Origin: JBPEWY01 sp965224095
Lineage (GTDB): Bacteria > Bacteroidota > Bacteroidia > Flavobacteriales > Flavobacteriaceae
Direction of reading: 5' to 3'
Length of the DNA: 64,000 nt
Assembly (NCBI GenBank): GCA_965224095.1
Contig: OZ245039.1
Coordinates: 2,480,001-2,544,000 of the forward strand
The notes under the pieces are model-generated. The model was not told the origin of the DNA. It searched no databases and worked only from the letters and a program-made list of their open reading frames with translations. Positions 63,661-64,000 of this stretch are shown here, one piece after another. Position 1 is the first letter of the stretch, and every line of letters starts with the position of its first letter. The translations under genes were made by a program, and so were the position numbers.

Positions 63661-63719
63661 TGCAAAAGCGTTTAAAATATCCTATTTTTGCTGAAATTTA
63701 AATGAAATTACAGAAGGAG

Positions 63720-64000
63720 ATGAATATTGAGCAAATTTACACCGGTTGCCTGGCCCAGGGAGCTTACTATATAGAAAGCGCAGGAGAAGTGGCTATTATA
63801 GATCCCCTGAGGGAAGTACAGCCGTATTTAGATCGAGCCAAAAAAGATAAAGCGACCATTAAATATATATTTGAAACGCATTTCCATGCCGATTTTGTGA
63901 GTGGACACCTAACCCTTTCCAGAGAAACGGGTGCCCCGATTGTTTATGGCCCTATGGCGAACCCATCCTTTGAAGCGGTAATAGCTACCGACAGACAGGA
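63720..64000 (+). CDS. Second MBL-fold persulfide dioxygenase-like protein (3' truncated by window)
   Basis: First 93 codons only. MNIEQIYTGCLAQGAYYIES aligns with the start of the preceding gene product, followed by IIDPLREVQPYLDRAKKD and THFHADFVSGHLTL with the metal-binding His/Asp set. An ATG six codons upstream (63702) is in frame; I prefer 63720 because it matches the paralogue's start and is preceded by AGGAG. A tandem duplicate of 62167-63579; whether it also carries rhodanese domains cannot be seen. Confidence 0.88.
   Translation, partial: MNIEQIYTGCLAQGAYYIESAGEVAIIDPLREVQPYLDRAKKDKATIKYIFETHFHADFVSGHLTLSRETGAPIVYGPMANPSFEAVIATDRQ

Noticed and set aside
1..64000. CRISPR arrays, rRNA genes or intact tRNA genes
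   Set aside because: No regularly spaced repeats and no rRNA segments were seen; the only tRNA-like sequence is the 3' half of tRNA-Asn at 49216-49264.

Overview
The window is AT-rich DNA from a member of the Bacteroidota, very probably a marine or environmental Flavobacteriaceae. The signs are SusC/SusD pairs driven by FecI-type sigma / FecR anti-sigma switches, GH97, TlpA lipoproteins with DUF4369-like N-termini, -7 boxes of the TAnnTTTG type and an almost complete lack of Shine-Dalgarno sequences. No species is claimed.

Layout. (1) 1-3000: end of a large protein of unknown function and a GH97 alpha-galactosidase-type enzyme. (2) 3000-7735: a 5-oxoprolinase cassette (Nramp-like transporter, pxpA, pxpB, pxpC) flanked by decayed DNA: an IS110 remnant on the left, and a frameshifted gene fragment plus an OmpR-type response-regulator remnant on the right. 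(3) 7732-31163: cluster A, with divergent ECF sigma and fecR, then susC, susD, three TlpA-like lipoproteins, a DsbD-alpha-like protein, a ThuA-like protein and an M16 peptidase; after a terminator follow full DsbD, a class V PLP enzyme, thioredoxin reductase and an M1 aminopeptidase. (4) 31301-32704: a scar made of an internally deleted IS3 element, an IS481-like transposase tail and an IS110 N-terminal stub. (5) 32705-46850: cluster B, a paralogous mirror image on the opposite strand (TlpA, M16, ThuA-like, DsbD-alpha, susD, susC, fecR, then the divergent sigma gene). (6) 46968-49264: two small orphan genes, a tyrosine recombinase and a displaced 3' piece of tRNA-Asn that marks an integration boundary. 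(7) 49265-64000: ordinary-looking chromosome with an XRE regulator, an M14 carboxypeptidase with a lipoprotein partner, small envelope proteins, DoxX, a beta-helix protein, and a Crp/Fnr - TauE - persulfide dioxygenase/rhodanese sulfur regulon cut off by the window end.

How the genes may work together. The twin clusters have no carbohydrate enzymes. They combine a TonB-dependent SusCD importer with periplasmic thiol-disulfide proteins and metallopeptidases; cluster A also has the cytoplasmic electron source (thioredoxin reductase) and the membrane conduit (DsbD). I infer uptake, reduction and digestion of disulfide-containing peptides or protein fragments, each cluster with its own sigma/anti-sigma sensor. 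Both fecR genes carry the same candidate ECF promoter at the same distance from the start codon, and both clusters have hairpins at the fecR/susC and post-susD positions.

At the right end, three promoters each carry a GTAAC-N4 half-site pair exactly 22 bp upstream of the -7 box. This is good evidence for a local Crp/Fnr sulfur-stress regulon.
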